Positions 46,675 through 54,838 of a stretch of DNA of 64,000 nucleotides are shown here, piece by piece. The notes under the pieces were generated by a model. That model did not search any database. It was not told the origin of the DNA and saw only the letters and a program-made list of their open reading frames with translations. The DNA is from Butyrivibrio sp. X503 (GTDB lineage Bacteria; Bacillota; Clostridia; Lachnospirales; Lachnospiraceae): the NCBI RefSeq assembly GCF_003625475.1, contig NZ_RAIQ01000005.1:62001-126000 (forward strand), read 5' to 3'. Both the position numbers and the translations under genes were made by a program. The number at the start of each line of letters is the position of its first letter. Positions within the stretch are counted from its first letter, which is position 1.

Positions 46675-48446
46675 AAAAAGTAAATAACAATGCCGGAGCA
46701 ATAAAGGGCGCTCTGTATGCAATCGCAGTTTTTAATTTTTTGAATCTGTTTTTGCATGTCTTTAGTTTTTACAAACCAATTATTTTTTCAGAGATTGATT
46801 ATGGTCTTTATGGAGTAAAGATACTACTTTACTTTTTGGTGTACAGGTTTTTGAAAAAGGAAGCAGGCAATAAATTCCATGGTTTTTATAAACTTATCAA
46901 AGCAACGATTTTGTTGGATATTGTTGAACTTATAATATCCATAGTAAACAGTAGCCTGAAATGTATTCCATATATATTCATGCTTCTTGTGTTGCTTAAA
47001 TTTGCTTTGAATGTTTTCTCTTATGTGGTGCTAAATTATATCGCATCGGTAGAGGCGGATCGTTGCCGTAAATATGAATTGATAAATAGATTTAAAAACG
47101 TAAGTGAGAAATGGATAGCATTTAATATACTTCTTTTTTGCAATATTATCATTGGGTTTGTAAGCAGATTTCCGCTTCTTATAGGAATATCCTATGCTTT
47201 GTTGATCATAAGGTTTATTTTTGAAATTAAGATGATCAGTTCTACAATGAGTGTAATCGGATTTTTTTGTGGTCCTATGCGCTTGGCTATATATGAATCT
47301 TCTATGGCAAAATATATGAGCCGTGATTTCTTTGGCAAACATAAAAGAGAAAAATGGATTATAAGAATATGTATGCTTACGATTGTAGGCATCATCTTTG
47401 TATATGGCAGCCACTTATATTTTACATATGATCACAGCGAACATCATGAAAGAATCATAAGTGATGAATATTTGAATTCCGTACAGATTGATCCCGATGA
47501 CAAAGAGATTACCGAAACCTATGTGGATTGGAATAGAATGCCGGAGTGGACGGGACTGAAAAGAGGGCGTGTAGGGTTTGTGAATTTGGTTACTCGCATG
47601 GATTCGGGAGCACAGTATAATGAGTATATTTCGTTTGATAGGACAGGGATTGCATGGACCGGGAAAAACTATATAGATCAAAATGCCAAAGTGGTACTCA
47701 AGATTAATAACCCTTTTCTTATAATGGCAAAGGCATCACACAGACAACATATTTTAAGATATGTTATAAAGCATAGCTCTAATTATAGGGAGTTCGAGTT
47801 AGAGGATTGTTTTTTAGACAGTGAGTCAATAGATAATTATTATAAAAACAATTTTGGCTATGATCAGTGGACGATTTTTGGGAATGGAATAGTTAAGTTT
47901 TATAGTGATTTCTATGATGGATATGGGTTCTTGGGAGATGACGGAAATGTTGTTTTGCCACCGGCATATTACTATATTCGATCCAATTTAAATAATAGTC
48001 TGTCCTTTATATACGATCGCCATTATCACTGTAAAGGTGTAATTAATGCTAAAGGGAAAGTGATAATGCATCCCTACTATAAAGATGATACGTATGTATT
48101 TAATGCCGGGGTGATTTTATATAGTAAGAGTAGCTATAATGTCGGTGAGGAACATAGACCGTTTGGTTATCAAATAATAGATTATGAAGGAAATATCTGG
48201 GAAGGATACTATGAAGATTTTGAAGAACCATACGGTGATCTTTTAAGTGTTCATAAATACGCGGATACGAAAACTGAAGATTACACAACTTTGGCAATTC
48301 ATGACGGAAAGGTATTGGTGGAGTCCGATAAATATGAGAGATTTAGGGGCGAAACTGATAAAGACGGAAACTTAATCTATATTAAAGCGACGACAAAATC
48401 AGGAGATGAAATCAAGTTGGACCTTGAAGGAAATATCATAGAATAG
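46671..48446 (+). CDS. Seven-helix membrane protein with exported MPEWTGL/WG-like domain, paralogue 2
   Basis: Function unknown. The 591 residues follow paralogue 1 in order and topology: NNAGAIKGALYAIAVFNFLN at the start, seven helices up to about 248, then an outside domain with NRMPEWTGLKRGRVGFVN, WTGKNYIDQNAKVV, ASHRQHILRYVIKHSS, DGYGFLGDDGNVVLPPAYYY and a C-terminal LDLEGNIIE. The 5' 120 bases are nearly identical to paralogue 1, whereas the rest has drifted, which suggests gene conversion or recent selection on the first membrane helices. The ATG overlaps the stop of paralogue 1, implying coupled translation. Confidence 0.85.
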   Translation: MKKVNNNAGAIKGALYAIAVFNFLNLFLHVFSFYKPIIFSEIDYGLYGVKILLYFLVYRFLKKEAGNKFHGFYKLIKATILLDIVELIISIVNSSLKCIPYIFMLLVLLKFALNVFSYVVLNYIASVEADRCRKYELINRFKNVSEKWIAFNILLFCNIIIGFVSRFPLLIGISYALLIIRFIFEIKMISSTMSVIGFFCGPMRLAIYESSMAKYMSRDFFGKHKREKWIIRICMLTIVGIIFVYGSHLYFTYDHSEHHERIISDEYLNSVQIDPDDKEITETYVDWNRMPEWTGLKRGRVGFVNLVTRMDSGAQYNEYISFDRTGIAWTGKNYIDQNAKVVLKINNPFLIMAKASHRQHILRYVIKHSSNYREFELEDCFLDSESIDNYYKNNFGYDQWTIFGNGIVKFYSDFYDGYGFLGDDGNVVLPPAYYYIRSNLNNSLSFIYDRHYHCKGVINAKGKVIMHPYYKDDTYVFNAGVILYSKSSYNVGEEHRPFGYQIIDYEGNIWEGYYEDFEEPYGDLLSVHKYADTKTEDYTTLAIHDGKVLVESDKYERFRGETDKDGNLIYIKATTKSGDEIKLDLEGNIIE

Positions 48447-48468
48447 TTGTGTTTGAGGAAAGAGATAT

Positions 48469-49980
48469 ATGAAAAAAGGACATAACAATGCCGGAGCAAT
48501 AAAGGGAGCTCTGTATGCAATCGCTATTTTTAATTTTATAAATTTATTTATACATAACTTTAGTATATATAAACCTTTTATTTTCTCGCAGATAGATTAT
48601 GCTCTGTACGGGGTGAAGATTCTTCTGTATTTCATGGTATACAGATTTCTTAAAAGAAATGTCGGGAAAAGATTTGTCGGTTACTGTGTGCTTTTAAAGG
48701 CAACAATGATTCTGGATATTGTCGAGCTGGTAATATCTGTTGTGAACAGCACTTCGATCTATGTGCCGTACATCATCATGCTCATAATACTTACAAAGCT
48801 TGTACTTGATTATTTATCATATATAGTGCTTGATTCTATAGCAATTGAAGAGGCATACTGTTTTAGGCTTGAAACAATTCGACCCGGGTATGAAGCATCA
48901 ATCAAGAATTGGAGTGCGTTTAACTTTTTTATTGTTCTCTTTGCTTTTATTGGATTCTTTATAAAGATGCCTATCTTTATGTATTGGCTTCCGCTGCTGA
49001 TCAGATTTATATATGAGCTTAAGCTTATACGGGCTACAACTCGGATCATGAACTGTTACAACGGACCATGTGAAAAAGTGTACGACAATTCTTTTATTGC
49101 GAGATTGCGACGTGGAGAATTATTTGTTATAGGTAATAAGACCAAATGGGCCATAAGAGCTGTCTTGTCGGTAGCGGTAGTTTCTTTGTTCATAACCGGA
49201 ATGTATTTATACTATTCATATGATGAGGAAGATTACAGTTGGTATTTGCAAAAAAAGAAGGAAATTGAATCCGAGGAGTCAGAGAATACAGGGACAGATA
49301 ATATTTTCGAATATGATATTTGCAATAAGATGCCGGAGTGGACAGGGTTGCAAAGATATAAATACGGTTTTATAAATGAGGATACTAAAAAGGATTCGGG
49401 TCCGTGCTATAAGTGGATTGATTTCGATGAAAACGGTGTTTCGTGGGATGGAATAAAAAGCATTATAGATACAGACCAAAATGTTGTTACACATATGCCT
49501 CTTATTGAATGGGCAACTTTATCTCATAGACAGCATATACTAAGGGCTTTAAACGATTATGGTATGCAGGGAGATGATTTTGCGGACTGTATGAATTACA
49601 GCGAGGAATTAGTTGAAATATTCAAACATGAGTTTAGGACTCATGAGACTTGGAATCCGACAATATTTGTAAATGGGGTGACAGTGTTTTATTCCGAACT
49701 TACGGGTGGATACGGACTTTTGAAGGATGACGGAAGAGTAGTTGCGCCGCCTAAATACAAACATATAAGAATAATCCATGAGACGGGCCTTGCCTATGTA
49801 TATAAAGGTGACAGTAAAAGTATGTATATTATAGGCTTGATGAATCCCGAAGGAAAATTGATCCTCAATATGGACGAATTAGGTATTGAAAAAACACATA
49901 TAACGGACTCCGGAGATATTGAATATGAAGTAAGAGGGGAAAAACACGTTATAGACAATGAAGGAAATATCATAAAATGA
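48469..49980 (+). CDS. Seven-helix membrane protein with exported MPEWTGL/WG-like domain, paralogue 3 (short)
   Basis: Function unknown. At 503 residues it is about 85 shorter than its neighbours; the missing part lies in the C-terminal half, between the YGLLKDDGRVVAPPKYK unit and the final VIDNEGNIIK. Start NNAGAIKGALYAIAIFNFIN and the outside signature NKMPEWTGLQRYKYGFIN are kept, as are WDGIKSIIDTDQNVV and LSHRQHILRAL. It starts 22 bases after paralogue 2. A strong terminator closes the operon. Confidence 0.85.
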   Translation: MKKGHNNAGAIKGALYAIAIFNFINLFIHNFSIYKPFIFSQIDYALYGVKILLYFMVYRFLKRNVGKRFVGYCVLLKATMILDIVELVISVVNSTSIYVPYIIMLIILTKLVLDYLSYIVLDSIAIEEAYCFRLETIRPGYEASIKNWSAFNFFIVLFAFIGFFIKMPIFMYWLPLLIRFIYELKLIRATTRIMNCYNGPCEKVYDNSFIARLRRGELFVIGNKTKWAIRAVLSVAVVSLFITGMYLYYSYDEEDYSWYLQKKKEIESEESENTGTDNIFEYDICNKMPEWTGLQRYKYGFINEDTKKDSGPCYKWIDFDENGVSWDGIKSIIDTDQNVVTHMPLIEWATLSHRQHILRALNDYGMQGDDFADCMNYSEELVEIFKHEFRTHETWNPTIFVNGVTVFYSELTGGYGLLKDDGRVVAPPKYKHIRIIHETGLAYVYKGDSKSMYIIGLMNPEGKLILNMDELGIEKTHITDSGDIEYEVRGEKHVIDNEGNIIK

Positions 49981-49985
49981 AAAAA

Positions 49986-50013
49986 CGAGCAGGAACTTAG
50001 ATTCCTGCTCGAA
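49986..50013. terminator. Bidirectional terminator between paralogue operon and arcC
   Basis: CGAGCAGGAA / TTCCTGCTCG, perfect 10-bp stem, 6-base loop, A-run before and T-rich after; serves both converging units. Confidence 0.9.
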
Positions 50014-50026
50014 GCTTTTATGTTTA

Positions 50027-50965
50027 TCATTCAAATGTAATAAATGTTCCTGCTTTGCCCTTGAGTGCATCATCAACGGCTGCGATTGAAGTGATAAGAA
50101 CAGATCCGTTGTGGTTGGATTCAAGGAACTCGATGGCTGCTTCGATTTTGGGAAGCATATCGACTTCGCCGAACTCGCCGGCTTCGATGTATTTCTTGGC
50201 GTCAGCGACGCTCATCTTGATGATCGGTTCCTGATCCTCTTTTCCGAAGTTCTTGTATACGCAAGGAACGGAAGTAAGAATTATAAGTCTGTCAGAATTA
50301 AGGTCTGCAGCAAGCTTACCTGCGATAGCATCTTTCTCGATAACAGCAGATGCGCCTTTGAGGACGTGAGCCTGCTCGATTACGGGAATTCCGCCGCCGC
50401 CGCAAGCGATAACGACCTGACCTGCATCAACAAGTGTCTTGATAGCGTCAATCTCAACGATATCGATGGGCTTGGGAGCTGCTATTATTCGTCTGTAGCC
50501 CTTTCCGGGATCTTCCTTTACGAAGTTGCCTTTTTTAACTTCGTTATCGGCATCTTCTTTTGACATGTAACGACCGATGGCTTTGGTCGGTGCGTAGAAA
50601 GCTTCGTCGTAAGGATCAACCGTAACCTGTGTAAGTATGGTGCTTACGGGCTTACTGATTCCGCGTCTTGTAAGCTCGGTCTTAAGTGAATTCTGGATAT
50701 CGTATCCGACATATCCCTGGCTCATGGCGTTACATACGCACATGGGAGCTGAAGTATAATCTATATACATTCTGTGAAGCTCGGTCATTGCCTTGTGGAT
50801 CATGCTGACCTGAGGGCCGTTACTGTGAGTGATCACAAGCTGATAACCCGCCTCGACAAGGTCTGCAAGAGCTTTGGCTGTAACCTTGGTAGCATTCATC
50901 TGCTCGTTGGTGGTTACGCCCAGCGCCTCGTGACCGAGAGAAACAACTGCTCTGATGTTTTCCAT
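50027..50965 (-). CDS. arcC: Carbamate kinase
   Basis: Reversibly makes ATP from ADP and carbamoyl phosphate. The 312 residues have the amino-acid kinase fold: THSNGPQVSMIHKA, IACGGGGIPVIE and AVIEKDAIAGKLAADL. The first loop reads SLGHEALG where most carbamate kinases have LGGNALL. The start is the ATG 7 bases or so after AGGAATGAGG; earlier codons in frame precede that site. No arginine deiminase or ornithine carbamoyltransferase gene is nearby, so the source of carbamoyl phosphate (arginine, allantoin or agmatine breakdown) is not shown here. Confidence 0.88.
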   Translation of the reverse strand: MENIRAVVSLGHEALGVTTNEQMNATKVTAKALADLVEAGYQLVITHSNGPQVSMIHKAMTELHRMYIDYTSAPMCVCNAMSQGYVGYDIQNSLKTELTRRGISKPVSTILTQVTVDPYDEAFYAPTKAIGRYMSKEDADNEVKKGNFVKEDPGKGYRRIIAAPKPIDIVEIDAIKTLVDAGQVVIACGGGGIPVIEQAHVLKGASAVIEKDAIAGKLAADLNSDRLIILTSVPCVYKNFGKEDQEPIIKMSVADAKKYIEAGEFGEVDMLPKIEAAIEFLESNHNGSVLITSIAAVDDALKGKAGTFITFE

Positions 50966-51030
50966 TTTGTCCTCATTCCTGCACATAATCATATATCTGT
51001 GCGATAAAAGTAAGATAGAACTATTTTACT

Positions 51031-52965
51031 CTATTTGCCGCTATTTTGGAAGACATCATCCTCCAGGAAATACGACATATCGCCGTCTAAATTCGGGTTG
51101 ATCTTGGTGATCCTTCGATCGTAAGTCATAAGACCGTTCACTTCTTCTTCGACGTCGCTGAGCTGCGTATATACAGCACCTGCAAGTCCCTGTTTTATAA
51201 GCGGTTTGATGCTTCCGTTTATAAGGTTGTAGTAGGCAACGCCGAGAGCGTCAAGCGTGTCATATTTTTTATATCCATAGATTCTGTCAACGCTTGAATG
51301 GCCGTCGATATGGCAAGTGAAGCCGCCGTACTCGGAAATGACGAAAGCTCTTTTGTTCTTATCTATTTCAACGGCTAGAGGTCTGAAGTAGTTGTGGACG
51401 CTTCTGTAGTTGCCGGTTCCTTCGTCGAACCAGCCGCTCGCCTGATCGATCGGGCGTGTGTCGTCGCATTCTCTAGCCATTATGGTTGCGCCTGCAGCGT
51501 TGAACTGCCCCCAGCCTTCATTAAATAGAACCCATGTCGCGATCGACGGAACATTGTAAAGATACTTGATTGTGTTCTGCATCTCTTCTATCCACTCTTT
51601 GCGGCCTTCTGCTGAGTGTCTTGAGAATGTCTTGTAATATGCGGGACCGTCGGAAAGCCTTCCGAACACCTTAGGGAAAAGAGTCGGCAAATAAGTCACA
51701 ACGGGCTTGGCATAAGAAGAACCGCCGCATACCATGTCCTGCCATACTATCATTCCGAGCTTGTCACAGTGATAGTACCAGCGCGCAGCCTCTATTTTGA
51801 TGTGCTTGCGCATCATGTTAAACTTAAGCCTTTTCATTTCTTTGATGTCATAGATAAGAGCATCGTCAGAAGGCGCTGTGTATAAGCCGTCCGGCCAATA
51901 GCCCTGATCCAGAACGCCCATAAGGAAATATGGTCTGTTATTTAAAAAGAATCTTCTTATTCCCGCAGAGTCCGTAGCTATCTCGTATGAGCGGATCGCG
52001 AAATATGAACGGACGCGGTCATTTCCCGCAACGATCTGAAGAGGATAAAGATAAGGATCCTCGGGAGACCAAAGATGCGGAGATTCAAGCTCGAAACGGA
52101 ACTTATAGCAGTGAGAATCGGTATTTTCCGAAATATTAATCGGACGAGTATCCGATGAAAAGTTTTCAAGGGAAGCGTTATGCTTTTCCGGCGCATCGGA
52201 AGATGCGGGAGCCTTTACAAGCTCTTGTCCCGGAATTTTCACAGACACGGAGGTGCTCTGTGTTGTGGTGATCGTAATGCATACTGTTTTAAGATCGGGT
52301 TCCGGTGTTATCTTAAGCTCTTTTACGTAAATATCGGGAACCTCTTCAAGCCAGACAGTCTGCCAGATTCCGCTCTGCGCGGTGTAGTACATGCCTCCTC
52401 TTTTCAGAGTCTGCTTGCCTCTTGAATGATAAGAAGTATCGCTTGTATCACGAACCTTGATGACAAGCGTATTTTCTTTTGCCTCATCCCGATTAAGATA
52501 ATCGGTTATGTCTATGGTAAATGGGAGATATCCGCCACTGTGAGAGCACGCGAGCTTGCCGTTTATATAGACGTCCGCGAACTGATCGACTGCTCCGAAG
52601 TGAAGGAGATATCTTGAATTATCATAAGTTTTGGGAAGTTTTGGAAGTGAGCGTTTGTACCAAAGAATCTCGTCGGGCTTTAATTGCTTTTCGACGCCTG
52701 AGAGAATGGCTTCCGGTGAAAAGGGGACAAGTATCTTGCCGTCAGAGATTTCAGGTATGTTGTCGTCTGACGAAGACTCTTTTACAATGCTATAGTCCCA
52801 ATAACCGTTGAGATTAACGTAGCTGTCGCGCACGAATTGCGGTCTGGGATACTCTGTAAGAACGTGCTCGGGGTCGAGATTTTCGCCCCATGTAGTGTAG
52901 AGACGATTTAACACGTCGTCCACGTGCGGCTTGTCTATTGCCTTTATTGCATCAATTAAGTCCAT
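51031..52965 (-). CDS. GH2-family glycoside hydrolase
   Basis: Beta-galactosidase/beta-glucuronidase-type enzyme. The 644 residues have a sugar-binding jelly-roll N-domain (about 40-190, RDSYVNLNGYWDYS), an immunoglobulin-like middle, and a TIM barrel with acid/base glutamate in TWVLFNEGWGQFN and nucleophile in FVISEYGGFTCH. No signal peptide, so cytoplasmic. The start at ATG after GGAAAGGTGG overlaps the last 14 bases of the DUF975 gene, suggesting coupled translation. Substrate is not fixed by sequence; with the xylan genes present, a hemicellulose side chain is reasonable. Confidence 0.9.
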   Translation of the reverse strand: MDLIDAIKAIDKPHVDDVLNRLYTTWGENLDPEHVLTEYPRPQFVRDSYVNLNGYWDYSIVKESSSDDNIPEISDGKILVPFSPEAILSGVEKQLKPDEILWYKRSLPKLPKTYDNSRYLLHFGAVDQFADVYINGKLACSHSGGYLPFTIDITDYLNRDEAKENTLVIKVRDTSDTSYHSRGKQTLKRGGMYYTAQSGIWQTVWLEEVPDIYVKELKITPEPDLKTVCITITTTQSTSVSVKIPGQELVKAPASSDAPEKHNASLENFSSDTRPINISENTDSHCYKFRFELESPHLWSPEDPYLYPLQIVAGNDRVRSYFAIRSYEIATDSAGIRRFFLNNRPYFLMGVLDQGYWPDGLYTAPSDDALIYDIKEMKRLKFNMMRKHIKIEAARWYYHCDKLGMIVWQDMVCGGSSYAKPVVTYLPTLFPKVFGRLSDGPAYYKTFSRHSAEGRKEWIEEMQNTIKYLYNVPSIATWVLFNEGWGQFNAAGATIMARECDDTRPIDQASGWFDEGTGNYRSVHNYFRPLAVEIDKNKRAFVISEYGGFTCHIDGHSSVDRIYGYKKYDTLDALGVAYYNLINGSIKPLIKQGLAGAVYTQLSDVEEEVNGLMTYDRRITKINPNLDGDMSYFLEDDVFQNSGK

Positions 52966-53695
52966 AGTCCACCTTTCCGGCATTGCCGTACTTTACTATC
53001 AGATCTTGATAAAACGCAGTGAGCGTAGCATATCTGTAGACGCTGACCCAAAGAAGCGGAATAAAAAGAGTAATAACTCCGAAAATGAACCAGGGAATGA
53101 AGCTTATGTGTATGTAAAGAAGCTTGAATTTGTTGCCTTGCATCATTTTCTTGCTGTAAGCCAAAAGCTCTTTTGCCGATTTATCAGGGTAGTCATGCAA
53201 AAGAAAGAACGCCTGTGAATAAGTCAATGAAACGTAGACGTTTATAATAAGTCCGATCGCGATCGCGAAGATAAGCGCTCCAATTATTCCCGAAGAAGCA
53301 TTGTAGCGAAGATAATACATAAGGATCGATCCCGGTATGCTCACAAGGAAATCAACCACAACAAAAAGAGCCTGAATAGTCACGGCTTTGTTGGGATGCT
53401 GTTTAAATCCGAAGAAAATGTCTTTGGTCGAAACTGCCTGTGAATACAGAAGATTCATGTATAGGTAAGCCTTGCCGGATACCAGTATGCCGACAAGAAT
53501 ACTGATCACGAGTGTGATTAGTTCATTGATACAGAAAAGAAAGATATTTGCGGGGCCGCTGACCGTGACCAATGCCGATAGTATGAACTGTATGGCAAAG
53601 ATCAAAATGTTTGCAAAAATAAGTGTGCCGTATTTGTCCAGTGATTTTTCTTTTGCGATTGCTTTAAGCTCTGATGAACTCTTAAGTTCGGTCAT
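52952..53695 (-). CDS. DUF975-family membrane protein
   Basis: The 247 residues have about six hydrophobic helices, beginning with a short soluble segment (SSSELKAIAKEKSL). Features match DUF975 integral membrane proteins common in Clostridia (AFFLLHDYPDKSAKELLAYSKK, a conserved cytoplasmic loop). Role unknown. Start after GGTGGGGAG. The 3' end overlaps the GH2 gene by 14 bases. Confidence 0.82.
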   Translation of the reverse strand: MTELKSSSELKAIAKEKSLDKYGTLIFANILIFAIQFILSALVTVSGPANIFLFCINELITLVISILVGILVSGKAYLYMNLLYSQAVSTKDIFFGFKQHPNKAVTIQALFVVVDFLVSIPGSILMYYLRYNASSGIIGALIFAIAIGLIINVYVSLTYSQAFFLLHDYPDKSAKELLAYSKKMMQGNKFKLLYIHISFIPWFIFGVITLFIPLLWVSVYRYATLTAFYQDLIVKYGNAGKVDYGLN

Positions 53696-53710
53696 GAATA
53701 ACTCCCCACC

Positions 53711-54238
53711 TTATCCGGCGATATCGACGTGGGCCCCCACAAGTCCCTGTCTGTCGATGGACTTTCTGGCCTTCTGATAAGGATTCTCCTCGTTGGAATA
53801 TTTAATCTTGGTGGCTGTCTCGCCGCCGCTGACGTAGGTTCTGCCGCACTCGGGGCATACCGCCGTCTTAAGTGATACTGAAGCCTGAAGAACTTTGCCG
53901 CCTTTCATGGCTGCGTCCTTGTAGGCATTACTTACGTGTTCAGCCTCGTGACCGCGAACTCTCGCTGCCGCAGCCTGAGGGTCAATATGCTGTGCTGATT
54001 TAAAAGAAACCATCTCATTGGAACCGTCCTGATACTTACGGTTCTTGCAGGTCTCGCACTCCGCGGGCGAAGAAACCTTGCCCGGAGCCCTCTGTGTGGA
54101 CTCATTCGGATTGAGAATGGGTTTACTTCCTTCTGCAGCCGCAGCCGCGCTCGCACCGCTTGTTGCAGCACCTGAATTAAATGAATTTTGATAATTGTAC
54201 GCGTTGTATCCGCTTCCTACAGCACCGATCAAACTCAT
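53711..54238 (-). CDS. Small HExxH protein with two CxxC pairs (putative metallopeptidase)
   Basis: The 175 residues start at the ATG after GAAAAGAGG; two codons upstream in frame are probably not used. An Ala/Ser-rich N-terminus (1-58) is followed by CETC (C61, C64), RGHEAEHVSNA with H97-E98-x-x-H101, and CPEC (C128, C131). HExxH suggests a zincin-type metal site and the four cysteines a separate zinc knuckle. The layout recalls SprA-related putative metallopeptidases. No signal peptide is seen. It lies 12 bases from the membrane protein gene upstream and 15 from DUF975, so probably one operon. Confidence 0.78.
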   Translation of the reverse strand: MSLIGAVGSGYNAYNYQNSFNSGAATSGASAAAAAEGSKPILNPNESTQRAPGKVSSPAECETCKNRKYQDGSNEMVSFKSAQHIDPQAAAARVRGHEAEHVSNAYKDAAMKGGKVLQASVSLKTAVCPECGRTYVSGGETATKIKYSNEENPYQKARKSIDRQGLVGAHVDIAG

Positions 54239-54250
54239 AGGCACCTCTTT

Positions 54251-54661
54251 TCACTCTGTTGACACGTCGATTCCGAGATCTTTTAACATGTCATCAAAGC
54301 TTTCGCCATTCATTCGCTCCGACATGATGTTCACCTGCTTCCTTGCTTCCGGGTCGGTAAGCACCGCATGGAAGCTGCCGATGATAACGGCATATCCGAT
54401 GAAAATGGCTATACTACCGAATATTACGGCTCTTTTTGCTTGCGGGAGCAGCTTAGCTGTGGTTCCCTTGGACAAAAAAGCCAGAACAACCGCCACACCT
54501 CCCATGATGATGCCGGTGTACGCGAATAAACAGAACGGAATCGCAAGCAGACCGGTAAACATAGCAAAAGTGGCAAGGCTCACATGTTTATCAAGCTGGT
54601 TGTGAGTCTTGTTGTAGTTGAAATTGTTGATATAGTAATTATCTTCCCCGTTTTCTCCCAT
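54251..54661 (-). CDS. Small membrane protein, DUF4190-like
   Basis: The 136 residues have an Asn/Tyr-rich N-terminus and three hydrophobic segments (about 28-46, 48-66 and 79-101), the first of which (LATFAMFTGLLAIPFCLFAY) resembles small DUF4190-type proteins. The C-terminal 35 residues are soluble (FDDMLKDLGIDVSTE). Function unknown. First gene of the minus-strand group and divergent from tex. Confidence 0.7.
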   Translation of the reverse strand: MGENGEDNYYINNFNYNKTHNQLDKHVSLATFAMFTGLLAIPFCLFAYTGIIMGGVAVVLAFLSKGTTAKLLPQAKRAVIFGSIAIFIGYAVIIGSFHAVLTDPEARKQVNIMSERMNGESFDDMLKDLGIDVSTE

Positions 54662-54746
54662 AATAAGCCCTTTATAACTATAGTATGTTAATTTAAATTC
54701 TATAATAAAACGTGCTTTTTTACAATGTTTGGGCGGGTGTGGAGTC

Positions 54747-54776
54747 TTGAAAACAGGACGCTACGATTGGTATAAT
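54747..54776 (+). promoter_or_regulatory. Promoter of tex
   Basis: TTGAAA and a perfect TATAAT, 18-bp spacer, 63 bp before the chosen tex start. Confidence 0.75.
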
Positions 54777-54838
54777 AATGGGGTATGTGGCACTTTATAA
54801 AAAATTAACCGAAAATTATGGGGGATTTAAGAGGCAGT

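Noticed and set aside
44920-49980. Toxin-antitoxin or phage-defence operon
   Set aside because: No nuclease, NTPase, toxin or antitoxin motif is visible in the three paralogues, so a defence function is not claimed.
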